Source: Algibacter lectus
GTDB taxonomy: Bacteria; Bacteroidota; Bacteroidia; Flavobacteriales; Flavobacteriaceae
Reading direction: 5' to 3'
Assembly: GCF_900112395.1 (NCBI RefSeq)
Contig: NZ_FOLN01000001.1
Span: 558,001-622,000 of the forward strand
DNA length: 64,000 bases
Positions 35,615 to 44,409 of the stretch are shown here, piece after piece. The stretch's first letter is position 1. Each line of letters starts with the position of its first letter. The notes below the pieces were generated by a model. It did no database searches. It was not told the origin of the DNA and was given only the letters and a program-made list of their open reading frames with translations. The position numbers and the translations under genes are program-made.

Positions 35615-36004
35615 TTATACTGGCCACTCATTCTCGTGAATTCCACCACCACTAGAAAGTTTCTTAGCAGAAATAGTAAACGTTTGAGTTAACGGGTTTG
35701 TACCTGAAGCATCAAAATCTTCTTTGTAAAAAGTTAAGTAACCTTCTTCAAAGTTTACTTCTTTTAGTTTAGCATCAGTGTCTCTTTTTGTAAATTCAAT
35801 AGATCCATCTCTGCGCTCAAAACTACTACATTGCCATTCGAACAATTCTGTTCCGCCTGTTGATTCGATTGTAACTTTAATCTCTCCTCCTCTTGTTACA
35901 GAAGAAGGTCTTCCAGTTGCATCTGTTTCTTGTTTAAGAGCATAACTACAACTTAATACGTTGTACTCATTTCCTCCTACTTTTAACTTTGTTTTAAAAG
36001 CCAT
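35615..36004 (-). CDS. tssD: TssD (Hcp-type tube protein), main copy
   Basis: I chose the ATG at 36004 (129 aa, MAFKTKLKVGGNEYNVLSCS); the frame extends 22 codons further upstream, but that stretch overlaps the probable promoter and is not tube-like. Conserved pattern: SVTRGGEIKVTIESTGGTEL, FTKRDTDAKLKEVNFEEGYL and a C-terminal TFTISAKKLSSGGGIHENEW. It is the first gene of the minus-strand T6SS cluster and is separated from tssB by a terminator, as expected for the most abundant component. Confidence 0.94.
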   Translation of the reverse strand: MAFKTKLKVGGNEYNVLSCSYALKQETDATGRPSSVTRGGEIKVTIESTGGTELFEWQCSSFERRDGSIEFTKRDTDAKLKEVNFEEGYLTFYKEDFDASGTNPLTQTFTISAKKLSSGGGIHENEWPV

Positions 36005-36067
36005 AAAAATTTGTTTTGTGGTAAAAATTACCTGATTAAATATATATAACGGCATGAACGCCAGCAA

Positions 36068-36075
36068 CAAATCTA
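36068..36075 (-). promoter_or_regulatory. Predicted -7 box of the tssD promoter
   Basis: TAGATTTG on the minus strand fits the Bacteroidetes -7 consensus TAnnTTTG and lies ~64 nt before the tssD ATG. No good TTG -33 element was found at the expected distance. Confidence 0.4.
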
Positions 36076-36195
36076 TTAAAAAAAATAAACTTGAAAGAAT
36101 TTTAAACGGATTTATTTAAAAAAAACCTCTAACTCTCAAATAACCAATAAGAAAGAAAAATATTATATTTTTACAAATTAATAGTTCAATATTTT

Positions 36196-36228
36196 TTGTG
36201 ATTTTCACTTTTCAAAATATTACTTTTG
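36196..36228 (+). promoter_or_regulatory. Predicted tssH promoter
   Basis: TTG at 36196-36198 and TACTTTTG at 36221-36228 are separated by 22 nt, matching the Bacteroidetes TTG-N17-23-TAnnTTTG pattern. The start codon of tssH lies 45 nt further down. Confidence 0.55.
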
Positions 36229-36273
36229 AATAATTCTTTAATTAATTTTTCTTAAAATAAACTTTAGTAAGGC

Positions 36274-38727
36274 ATGCAAGATTTCGATAAAGTTGTACAC
36301 ATAGCACACCAAATAGCAAAAGAATATCAACATGAAAATTATGGCACCGCGCATCTTATTAAGGCGGCGCTAAACAAAGATTTTGCACTAATGCGCTTGC
36401 TGTTTAGCAATGATATTGATGTTTATTTCATTGAGGAATGGGCAAACGTGCATTTGGAAAGCTACCCGAAACGCTCGCATAACCATAAAGACATCACAGC
36501 CGATAGTGATGCACAAACGGTATTAGTAGAAGCAGAAGATGTAAAAACAACTTTAGATGATAATTATCCCGATTTGTTAAGCCTTTTTATTGCGGCCATA
36601 ACACCTGGAGTTGGCTTTAGTTTCGACCAATTAAAATCCTTACCCGTTACCCATACACAACTTAGTGATAAGTTTAAAGACAGCGCGACTGCTACTTCAA
36701 AAAAATCTGCTAATGTAGATTCTAACTCAAATGGTGATAATCTAGATAAATATGCAACCAACAAACTTATTGATGCCGCCACAGGCAAATATGACTTTAT
36801 TATTGGGCGCGATAAAGAACTGAAACAAATTTCTGAAATTCTAAATAGAAAATCTAAACCACATGTTATTATATTAGGAGAATCTGGTGTTGGAAAAACC
36901 GCTTTAATTGAATGTTTTGCAGCAGCTATATATAACGGCAACATTGTAGACAGTTTAAAGGATGCGACCTTATTTGAAGTAAACACTTCTATTTTATTAT
37001 CGGCAGCTTCTTATAAAGGAGAAATTGAAGACCGTTTATTAAACATTTTTAAAGAATCTAGAAATTACCAAAAGCCTATCATTTTTATCGATGATTTCCA
37101 CACGCTTTTAGAAGATAAATCAACAAATAAAAGTATTGCCAATGCTATTAAATCTGAAATTAACACAGGAGGTGTAACCTTAATTACAGCTACAACTTCA
37201 GAAAATTACAGAAAATTAATAGCTGTTGATGAAGGTTTAGAAAGACGAATGGAAACTTTACAGGTTGAAGAACCAGACGATGAGTTAGCCTTTAGAATGA
37301 TAAGCAATAATGCTAAACTTTACACAGAGCACCACGAACTTTCAATTTCTGATGATTCTATTAGAGAAATTATAAGGTTAGCTAAGCGCTACCTGAAGGA
37401 AAAAAGCCTTCCCGATTCAGGAATCGATTTAATTGATAGAACCATGTCTGCCGTTAAGGTTTCCAAACAATCGTTACCTAAAGACATAGACTCTCTAAAA
37501 TCAGAGTTTTTAGATTTACAAAAAGAAAACAATAAAAAAACCCAAGACCAACGCCTTGAAGAATTAGACTGGTTTTACCTATCGTTAACCAATAAAGTTA
37601 GTGCTATTGTTTTAGATCAATATTTAGATGAAGATCCAACAAACCATAAAACTATAGAAGAAAAGCAAGCAAGTATTATTGCGCTATTAGAAAAAATAAA
37701 AACCCATGCCGAAAAAGATATCACCGAAGTAACAGATAGTGATTTGGCAGCTATGGTATCCATAATTACAGGTATTCCTGCAGGAAAAGTTCAAACGCAA
37801 GAAAAAGAACGCCTTTTGGATATGGAAGACACTTTAAGAAAACGTGTTATTGGTCAAGATGTTGCCATTAAAACCATTTCCGACGCCATAGTAGAATCCA
37901 GATCTGGATTATCAAAACCTGGGCAACCCATTGGTTCTTTCTTTTTCTCTGGACCAACAGGAACAGGAAAAACAGAATTGGCAAAATCTTTAGCTGAGTT
38001 TCTATTTAACGACGAAAATGCTATCATCCGTTTTGATATGTCGGAATTTAAAGAAGAGCATTCTGCTGCATTATTATACGGAGCACCTCCAGGTTACGTA
38101 GGTTATGAAGAAGGTGGTGTTTTAGTTAACAAAATACGCCAAAAGCCTTACGCTATTGTTCTTTTTGATGAAATTGAAAAAGCACACCAATCTGTTTTCG
38201 ATGTTTTTCTTCAAATTTTAGATGAAGGAAAGTTACACGATCGATTGGGTAAAGAAGGCGATTTCTCTAATGCAGTTATTCTATTTACATCTAATATTGG
38301 TTCAGATTTTATATCTAAAACCATGGAAAAAGGCGATGTACCAACATCGAATCAACTTACAGATATTATGTCTAATTATTTCCGACCAGAATTTTTAGGT
38401 CGTATTACAGAAATTGTTCCTTTCGCTCCTATTTCAGAAAAAATAGCTGTATCTATTTTCAATTTACATTTAAAAAAGGAGCTACTAAACATGGCAGAAC
38501 GTTTAGGTATAACTCTAGAAATAAACGAAGAAACTAGAACCTACTTAGCCCTTAATGGGTTTTCTCCCGTATATGGTGTTAGACCGTTAAAAGGTGTGAT
38601 TAGAAATCAATTAAAAAGACCTTTGGCTAAAATGATAATTGCCGATGAAATTAAACCACCACAAGTTGTTGAAATTAAGCTAGAGGATAATATTGTAAAA
38701 TTCATTCCAAAGCAAAACAAAAAATAA
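36274..38727 (+). CDS. tssH: TssH (ClpV) sheath-disassembly ATPase
   Basis: The 817-aa Clp/Hsp100 AAA+ protein has an N-domain at 1-135 (HENYGTAHLIKAALN), a first ATPase domain with Walker A GESGVGKT at 202-209 and Walker B IIFIDDFHTLL, a shortened middle region, and a second ATPase domain with Walker A GPTGTGKT at about 560-567, GAPPGYVGYEEGG pore loop and VLFDEIEKAH. The D2-small domain reaches the end. It recycles contracted TssB/TssC sheath. It is transcribed away from tssD, and the two promoters share the 270-bp gap. Confidence 0.95.
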   Translation: MQDFDKVVHIAHQIAKEYQHENYGTAHLIKAALNKDFALMRLLFSNDIDVYFIEEWANVHLESYPKRSHNHKDITADSDAQTVLVEAEDVKTTLDDNYPDLLSLFIAAITPGVGFSFDQLKSLPVTHTQLSDKFKDSATATSKKSANVDSNSNGDNLDKYATNKLIDAATGKYDFIIGRDKELKQISEILNRKSKPHVIILGESGVGKTALIECFAAAIYNGNIVDSLKDATLFEVNTSILLSAASYKGEIEDRLLNIFKESRNYQKPIIFIDDFHTLLEDKSTNKSIANAIKSEINTGGVTLITATTSENYRKLIAVDEGLERRMETLQVEEPDDELAFRMISNNAKLYTEHHELSISDDSIREIIRLAKRYLKEKSLPDSGIDLIDRTMSAVKVSKQSLPKDIDSLKSEFLDLQKENNKKTQDQRLEELDWFYLSLTNKVSAIVLDQYLDEDPTNHKTIEEKQASIIALLEKIKTHAEKDITEVTDSDLAAMVSIITGIPAGKVQTQEKERLLDMEDTLRKRVIGQDVAIKTISDAIVESRSGLSKPGQPIGSFFFSGPTGTGKTELAKSLAEFLFNDENAIIRFDMSEFKEEHSAALLYGAPPGYVGYEEGGVLVNKIRQKPYAIVLFDEIEKAHQSVFDVFLQILDEGKLHDRLGKEGDFSNAVILFTSNIGSDFISKTMEKGDVPTSNQLTDIMSNYFRPEFLGRITEIVPFAPISEKIAVSIFNLHLKKELLNMAERLGITLEINEETRTYLALNGFSPVYGVRPLKGVIRNQLKRPLAKMIIADEIKPPQVVEIKLEDNIVKFIPKQNKK

Positions 38728-39002
38728 CATAAAACTATACAGGGATTACAAAAACAGCACGTTAATCTTTATAATAAAACCGTAAAAAGAATTACAAATA
38801 CCTTTTAAAAACAAAAATGAGATTAGTTTCATTAAAATTAATTTCACCTCTTTAGGTTATCATCATTACCAATTTAAAAGCTATGTATTTTCTTCCGTTT
38901 ATTTGTGAGAAAAAAAATGTTTTTGTGAGAAAAAATGTAAAAATTTAGTCGCAATCCCTAATTAACCTCGTATATTCGAAAAATTTAAAAAATTTAAATT
39001 AA

Positions 39003-42000
39003 ATGATAAGATTTTTTTACACACTTTGTTTCTTCTGTGTATGTTTCTCTGGATGGTCTCAATTAGCCTCATTAAAAGGAAATACAATAGACAATATTAG
39101 TAAAAAACCTATTACTGATGCCTTCGTTATAATTGAAAACACTAAGATAATTCAAAAAACAAATGCTCTTGGAGAGTTCATTATTGAAGAAGATTTACCT
39201 ATTGGTAAAATTACCGTTATAATAAGAAAAGTTGGTTATGTAACTCGAAGATTTGAAATTGAAATTTTTGAAGGCAAAGTAGCCAATGTTAAGGATATAA
39301 ATCTCTATATTGAAGAAGAGGAAGATGAAGATCCCGAAGATAAAAAAATAATATTATCTGGTACTTCCCTAACTGGAACTGTAACTCACAAACAAACCAA
39401 AAAGGTTATTAAAGATGCTAGAATAAACATTGTAGGATCTTTTATGACAACCACAACAGATGAGGATGGCTACTTTGTTTTTAACGGTAATGTTCCTGAA
39501 GGACCTATTAGAATAAAAGTTGCTAAAGATGAGTACACACCAAAAATGTACGACATTTTTATTAATAGCGGTAAAATTGCCTATGTAGATGGTATCACTT
39601 TAGGAAATGATCTTTATGATATACAAAACCAGCAAATAAATACTTTTACAGAAGACCAATTATACGCAGACAATAATACAGTTACTAATAATGCTGGTTT
39701 CTATCAATCTTCAAGCGATATTTTCTTAAACACAGCGGCCACTCAATTTAGTTCTGCCTTTTATAAAGTAAGAGGACAAGATGGATCAAATGGCGAAGTA
39801 ATGATTAATGGTGTGGTGAATAACTCGCCTTTAAATGGAGATACCGAATGGAATAGTATTGGTGGTTTAGAGGAAGCTATGCAGAACAACTATTTAAGTT
39901 TTGGTTTATCTTCATCTAAATATAGTTTAGGTGGTACTTTAGGAAATTTAAATATAGACACCAGAGCATCTTCTCAAAGAAAAGGTGGTAAAGTTTCTTA
40001 CTTCTCTTCTAACCGACGTTTTTCTCATGGCGTGAACGCGACGTATGCCACTGGAAGAAATGCTAACGGATTTTCACTAGCTGTTTCTGCAACAAAAAGA
40101 ACTGCTTTTAACGAAGGTTATTTTGATGGTACACCATACGATTCTAACTCGCTTCTTATTAGTGCAGAATCTAGAATAAATACTAATAATGCTATTAACT
40201 TTACTGGTATTTTTAATGCAACTAGCCGTAATGGAAGATCTGCAAACACCAACGAAGTTTTCAACCTTAAAGATAATAAGTACAATAGTAACTGGGGAAC
40301 AGTAAACGACGAAATTCACAACTCTAGTGCTCAAAGTATATCGCAACCCCTTTTAATGTTAAATCATTATCTAAACTTGGGGCCTAATACTAAAGTTCAA
40401 ACTAATGTAGCTTATAGTTTTGGCACTAAAGCTAGAAGTCGTTTAGATTTTAATGGTGCTAGTATTGATAATGCTAATAATATTTCGGATTCTTTTGGTG
40501 AAGATCCAAACCCAAGTAGAGCTTCTGCCCTACCAAGTTTTTTCTTTGCAGATGCCGATAACCCAGACTATGAAGGTGCTACTTTAGCAAGAGAAGCATT
40601 TCAGAATAATGGTCAAATTAATTGGTTCGATTTATTTGATACTAATATTAATAGTAATTTAAGCACTTCTATTTATGCACTTTACGAAGATGTTGAAAAG
40701 CACTCTAATATTTCGGTTAACTCTATAGCAGATTTTAAAATAAATTCGCTTTTAAACATTAACGCTTCGGTAGGTTACGAAAATTATAACACAAACAATT
40801 TCGCTAGAATAAAAAACCTTTTAGGAGGTCAAGGTTATTTGGATGTTAATACTATTGAGGGTTCTGGAGATGAAATACAATCCGATTTATTAAACCCAAA
40901 CCGAATAGTTTCTACTGATGATGATTTTAGATATAATTACGACTTAAATAGAGTAGCCTTTAAAGGGTTTCTTCAAGCAGATTATAAGTACGACCAATTT
41001 GATGCTTTTATTGGTGCAAACCTTAAATACTCTAATAATACCAGAGATGGTAATTATCAAAACGGAAAATCTCCATATATGTCTTTAGGCAAAGGAGAAG
41101 AATATACATTTTTAGACTACAATGTAAAATTAGGTGTTGGTGTTGAAGTAAATTCAGAAAACAAATTTAGCATTAGAGCTTTATACGGTAAAAATGCACC
41201 AAACCTAAATAACATATTTTTAAATGCTAGAGAAAGTGATAACCCAAGAGATTTCTCTACTATTGATTTCAATACGTTGCCTTCAGGGACATTAACTAGT
41301 GAAGATATTAGTGGTTTAGAAGAGTTTATAGATATTGTACAAACTACAAACCTTTCGGCCGAAATAAAATACGAATATAGTTCCCCTTTACTTCAGGCGA
41401 GTGCCACTGCTTATTTTAATCAAAATTCCGACGGTATATCAAACAGAACTTTCTTAGGGTCTAGTTTCAACCAAAACACATCGTCTACCATACAAGAAGT
41501 GCTTACAGATGTAGATAAAAAATATATGGGTGTAGAACTTGGTTTAGCTTACAAATTACTAAAAACGCTAAGCCTAAAAAGTGCTGTAGCCATAGGCGAT
41601 TTTAGGTATGCAAAAAACGCCAATTTACAATATATTATTTCTGAAGGTCATGTTGAAAACCTAGGTGAAGCCGCTTTAAAAAATGTACACGTATCTGGTA
41701 CGCCATCTAATGTGTATTCTATAGGTTTTGAGTATAAAGATAAAGATAACTGGTGGTTTGAGGCCATGGGTAATTACTTTACCGGTAGCTATGTAGACAT
41801 AAACCCTTACTTTAGATCGCGCGATTTTTTCTTAGATACAGATGGTGCTGTATTTGAAAGCTTTAACACTCAAGATGCTACAGCATTATTAAAGCAAGAA
41901 AAACTAGACAACTACCTAACTATTAACTTATTTGGTGGAAAATATTGGGAAATTAATAATAACCACATTGGCTTTAAAGCAGGTATAAATAATATTTTAG

Positions 42001-42155
42001 GTCAAAAACATGAACTAGGTGGGTATGAAACTCAAGGACAAATAAAATATGATGCCTTATTAGAAGACTCTAAACGTGAACAACCACTATATGGAAATCG
42101 TTACTGGAAAGGTTACGGCGCTACCTATTTTGCAAATATTTATTACAGATTTTAA
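39003..42155 (+). CDS. TonB-dependent outer membrane receptor with two CarboxypepD_reg-like domains
   Basis: The 1050-aa receptor has a signal peptide (MIRFFYTLCFFCVCFSGWSQ), two consecutive CarboxypepD_reg-like Ig domains (LKGNTIDNISKKPITDAFVI at about 23-100 and LTGTVTHKQTKKVIKDARIN at about 120-190), a plug region (AFYKVRGQDGSNGEVMINGV) and a TonB barrel ending in a C-terminal YFANIYYRF. It forms a pair with the DUF5689 lipoprotein encoded 21 nt downstream. Related pairs in flavobacteria sit with secreted nucleases or phosphatases, but no such enzyme is nearby. The cargo is unknown. Confidence 0.9.
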   Translation: MIRFFYTLCFFCVCFSGWSQLASLKGNTIDNISKKPITDAFVIIENTKIIQKTNALGEFIIEEDLPIGKITVIIRKVGYVTRRFEIEIFEGKVANVKDINLYIEEEEDEDPEDKKIILSGTSLTGTVTHKQTKKVIKDARINIVGSFMTTTTDEDGYFVFNGNVPEGPIRIKVAKDEYTPKMYDIFINSGKIAYVDGITLGNDLYDIQNQQINTFTEDQLYADNNTVTNNAGFYQSSSDIFLNTAATQFSSAFYKVRGQDGSNGEVMINGVVNNSPLNGDTEWNSIGGLEEAMQNNYLSFGLSSSKYSLGGTLGNLNIDTRASSQRKGGKVSYFSSNRRFSHGVNATYATGRNANGFSLAVSATKRTAFNEGYFDGTPYDSNSLLISAESRINTNNAINFTGIFNATSRNGRSANTNEVFNLKDNKYNSNWGTVNDEIHNSSAQSISQPLLMLNHYLNLGPNTKVQTNVAYSFGTKARSRLDFNGASIDNANNISDSFGEDPNPSRASALPSFFFADADNPDYEGATLAREAFQNNGQINWFDLFDTNINSNLSTSIYALYEDVEKHSNISVNSIADFKINSLLNINASVGYENYNTNNFARIKNLLGGQGYLDVNTIEGSGDEIQSDLLNPNRIVSTDDDFRYNYDLNRVAFKGFLQADYKYDQFDAFIGANLKYSNNTRDGNYQNGKSPYMSLGKGEEYTFLDYNVKLGVGVEVNSENKFSIRALYGKNAPNLNNIFLNARESDNPRDFSTIDFNTLPSGTLTSEDISGLEEFIDIVQTTNLSAEIKYEYSSPLLQASATAYFNQNSDGISNRTFLGSSFNQNTSSTIQEVLTDVDKKYMGVELGLAYKLLKTLSLKSAVAIGDFRYAKNANLQYIISEGHVENLGEAALKNVHVSGTPSNVYSIGFEYKDKDNWWFEAMGNYFTGSYVDINPYFRSRDFFLDTDGAVFESFNTQDATALLKQEKLDNYLTINLFGGKYWEINNNHIGFKAGINNILGQKHELGGYETQGQIKYDALLEDSKREQPLYGNRYWKGYGATYFANIYYRF

Positions 42156-42176
42156 AAACTATAACAAAAACAAAAC

Positions 42177-43532
42177 ATGAAAAACTTCTTTTTAAACCCC
42201 ATTATTGTAATTAGTTTAATTATCGCCACCACATTTTCTTGTGCTAGCAATGACGACATTAGCATACCAGATTTAGATAAAGACAACCCAACCGATGTTG
42301 AAGCTAATACAGAATTACTTGCTATTACAGATTTATTTACAGGTAATGTAATTGAGTTCGATCAGGTACAAAACGGAGGAGAATTAGTCACTTCTGGTTT
42401 TATTATTTCTAGTGATGTTAGTTCTAATATAAATAACCAAATTTATATCCAAGACAAAACAGAAGATGCTAAAAGTGGTCTTGTTATAGATGTTGAACTA
42501 GATAACATTTTTTTAACTCACGGAATAGGTCGCGAAGTGCTAATTAAACTTAACGGCTTAGGCATGAAGAAAGTTGGTAACGAACTACATATTGGTGTAT
42601 ATAATGATGGTGCCATTACTCCTATTTCGGGCGACGATTTTCAAGATTTTGTTATTAGAACAAATACTAAAGAAACTATTGTTCCTAAAATATTAACGAT
42701 AAACGAAATTATAGAAGCTGCTAATTCAGATGAACCTCTTCCTACAATTTTAGTATCTATCGAGAATGTGCAAATTATTGATGAGCAATTAAACACAACG
42801 TATGCCAATGTAGATAACAACAGTGATGTGGATAAAACTTTAATCAATTGCACAGATGAAGATACCCAAACCATTATTTTACAAAATAGCGGTTTATCTA
42901 CATTTAAAGCGCTACCCTTCCCTACAGAACAAGGTACAATTACTGCAATACTTTCAAAAAACAAACTTATTATTAGAGATACTAATGATATCGACTTTAC
43001 AGAAGAACGCTGCATAGATGATAGTGTATTGCTACATGAAGATTTTGAAAGTATTACTGAAACTAATGAAATAATTACTTTAGATGGATGGGTTGATATC
43101 AATATTTCGGATCCACAACTTTTCACCCTTTGGGTAGCGAAAAAAACGGGAGATAATATTTTTGCTGAAATAGAACAAGGAGGTTCTTCAGATAAATATG
43201 ATGCTTGGCTAATCACTAAAGAAATACAGATACAAAATTCTCGAACCTTAAAATTTAATCTAAATATTAATGTAAACTCTAGAAATAGTGATAATCTGGA
43301 AATATTTATTGTAGATAGTGTAAATGGAGATGATATTAATTTTTCCGAAGATAACGAAATCAATAATATTGTACCTACAGAAGATACGAATGGGTTTATA
43401 GCAAAAGAAGCAACTATAACAATACCTGACAATCTAGATAGTTTTAGAATTGGGTTTAGATATAACAAAAGAAGTAGTATTCCATCTAATACAGAATACC
43501 AAATAGATAACATTGTTATTTCTGAAGAATAA
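42177..43532 (+). CDS. DUF5689-type lipoprotein, partner of the TonB receptor
   Basis: The 451-aa protein has a lipobox TTFSCAS (Cys22). The N-terminal ~270 residues follow the DUF5689 OB-like pattern (LLAITDLFTGNVIEFDQVQN; GFIISSDVSSNINNQIYIQD). The C-terminal part (EDFESITETNEIITLDGWVD; RIGFRYNKR...YQIDNIVISE) is a choice-of-anchor-J/cleaved-adhesin type jelly roll. It is likely the surface lid or substrate-binding partner of the receptor encoded just upstream. Confidence 0.85.
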   Translation: MKNFFLNPIIVISLIIATTFSCASNDDISIPDLDKDNPTDVEANTELLAITDLFTGNVIEFDQVQNGGELVTSGFIISSDVSSNINNQIYIQDKTEDAKSGLVIDVELDNIFLTHGIGREVLIKLNGLGMKKVGNELHIGVYNDGAITPISGDDFQDFVIRTNTKETIVPKILTINEIIEAANSDEPLPTILVSIENVQIIDEQLNTTYANVDNNSDVDKTLINCTDEDTQTIILQNSGLSTFKALPFPTEQGTITAILSKNKLIIRDTNDIDFTEERCIDDSVLLHEDFESITETNEIITLDGWVDINISDPQLFTLWVAKKTGDNIFAEIEQGGSSDKYDAWLITKEIQIQNSRTLKFNLNINVNSRNSDNLEIFIVDSVNGDDINFSEDNEINNIVPTEDTNGFIAKEATITIPDNLDSFRIGFRYNKRSSIPSNTEYQIDNIVISEE

Positions 43533-43537
43533 AAACC

Positions 43538-43582
43538 TTAAAAAAAAAACCTTAGCTTTAATCGGTTAAGGTTTTTTCTATT
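43538..43582 (+). terminator. First terminator after the DUF5689 gene
   Basis: AAAAAACCTTA pairs with TAAGGTTTTTT around an ~11-nt loop, ending in TTTTTT. It is the first of two similar terminators; the DNA between them repeats the end of the gene. Confidence 0.8.
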
Positions 43583-43607
43583 TTAAAATAAAAACCGAAA
43601 AATACTT

Positions 43608-43632
43608 ACATTGTTATTTCTGAAGAATAAAA
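43608..43632 (+). repeat. 25-bp duplicate of the end of the DUF5689 gene
   Basis: The 25 bases at 43510-43534 (codons for IVISEE, the stop and AA) recur exactly at 43608-43632, 98 bp further down, and each copy is followed by a CCTTAA-type terminator. A small tandem duplication of the gene end plus terminator, with later drift, explains this. Confidence 0.85.
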
Positions 43633-43639
43633 TTCTCAC

Positions 43640-43681
43640 AAAAAAAACCTTAATCTTCAAATATTAAGGTTTTTTTTTTAC
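43640..43681 (+). terminator. Second terminator after the DUF5689 gene
   Basis: AACCTTAAT/ATTAAGGTT form a 9-bp stem with flanking A and T runs (TTTTTTTTTT). It seals the receptor transcript ~30 nt before the Hcp effector module. Confidence 0.85.
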
Positions 43682-43711
43682 CTTGTTTCCTACTAATTAA
43701 AACGCATATAA

Positions 43712-44407
43712 GTGTCATTTAAAGCAAAACTATATATAGAAGGCCAAGAGCGAAACCTACTAAACTCAGTTCTAGTTTACTCACAAATAGCCGATTACAA
43801 TGGCAGACCCACACAACTACCTGTTAGTGAGCCTTTACAACTTGCTTTCGAGTCTACTAAGGACGACGAGTTGTTTTATAATTACATGTTCCATCCAGAC
43901 CGCATGTTTAAAGGATACATTCGTTTTTTTAAACGAGATGGCTTCCAAAAAGATTTTGATATTGAGTTTGCCAATGCACATATTATTAACTTATACGAGC
44001 ATTTTTCATCTACAGGCGATGATCCAATGTATATGCACATTATAATATCTTATGGTATTAGTCGTGTTAGAGGAACTATTCATGAAAAAAAATGGAATCC
44101 TAGTAATCCTTTTGTTAATGAGGATGTCGAAGATACTACTCCCTTAGGCGAACCAGAAATTGTAGGATATCATATTGAAGATTTAGACGGTAACATCATT
44201 GAAAAAGAGGAAATAGAAGTTGGTGAAGAAATAATTTTAGTAGTTGAAAGTAGCAATGCTGCAGGAGAAATTTTTGAGTTAGATTTAGATGATAGCAAGC
44301 TAGATTATGAATATAACGGTGTAAAACTAGAAGAAGATAAACTAGAAGTTCAAATTGATGGCGATACCGTTAATATTCCATTAAAAGCAATTTTACAAGA
44401 AGATTAA
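43712..44407 (+). CDS. TssD/Hcp with C-terminal extra domain (cargo-carrier Hcp)
   Basis: This 231-aa protein starts at GTG (43712); no in-frame ATG gives a complete tube domain. Residues 1-~131 are a TssD domain (IADYNGRPTQLPVSEPLQLA FESTKDDELFYNYM; GYIRFFKRDGFQKDFDIEFA). Residues ~140-231 form an acidic, beta-rich Ig-like module (EIVGYHIEDLDGNIIEKEEI EVGEEIILVVES). Ordinary TssD is ~130 aa, so this is an extended ('evolved') Hcp. It is encoded 2 nt before the metalloprotease gene, which suggests that the extra domain, or the tube lumen, carries the protease (inference). Confidence 0.85.
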   Translation: MSFKAKLYIEGQERNLLNSVLVYSQIADYNGRPTQLPVSEPLQLAFESTKDDELFYNYMFHPDRMFKGYIRFFKRDGFQKDFDIEFANAHIINLYEHFSSTGDDPMYMHIIISYGISRVRGTIHEKKWNPSNPFVNEDVEDTTPLGEPEIVGYHIEDLDGNIIEKEEIEVGEEIILVVESSNAAGEIFELDLDDSKLDYEYNGVKLEEDKLEVQIDGDTVNIPLKAILQED

Positions 44408-44409
44408 TT

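Noticed and set aside
42641-43513. 290-codon minus-strand frame opposite the DUF5689 gene
   Set aside because: Long but antisense to a gene with clear signal peptide, domain structure and terminator; Ser/Ile/Leu-rich composition is typical of an antisense shadow.
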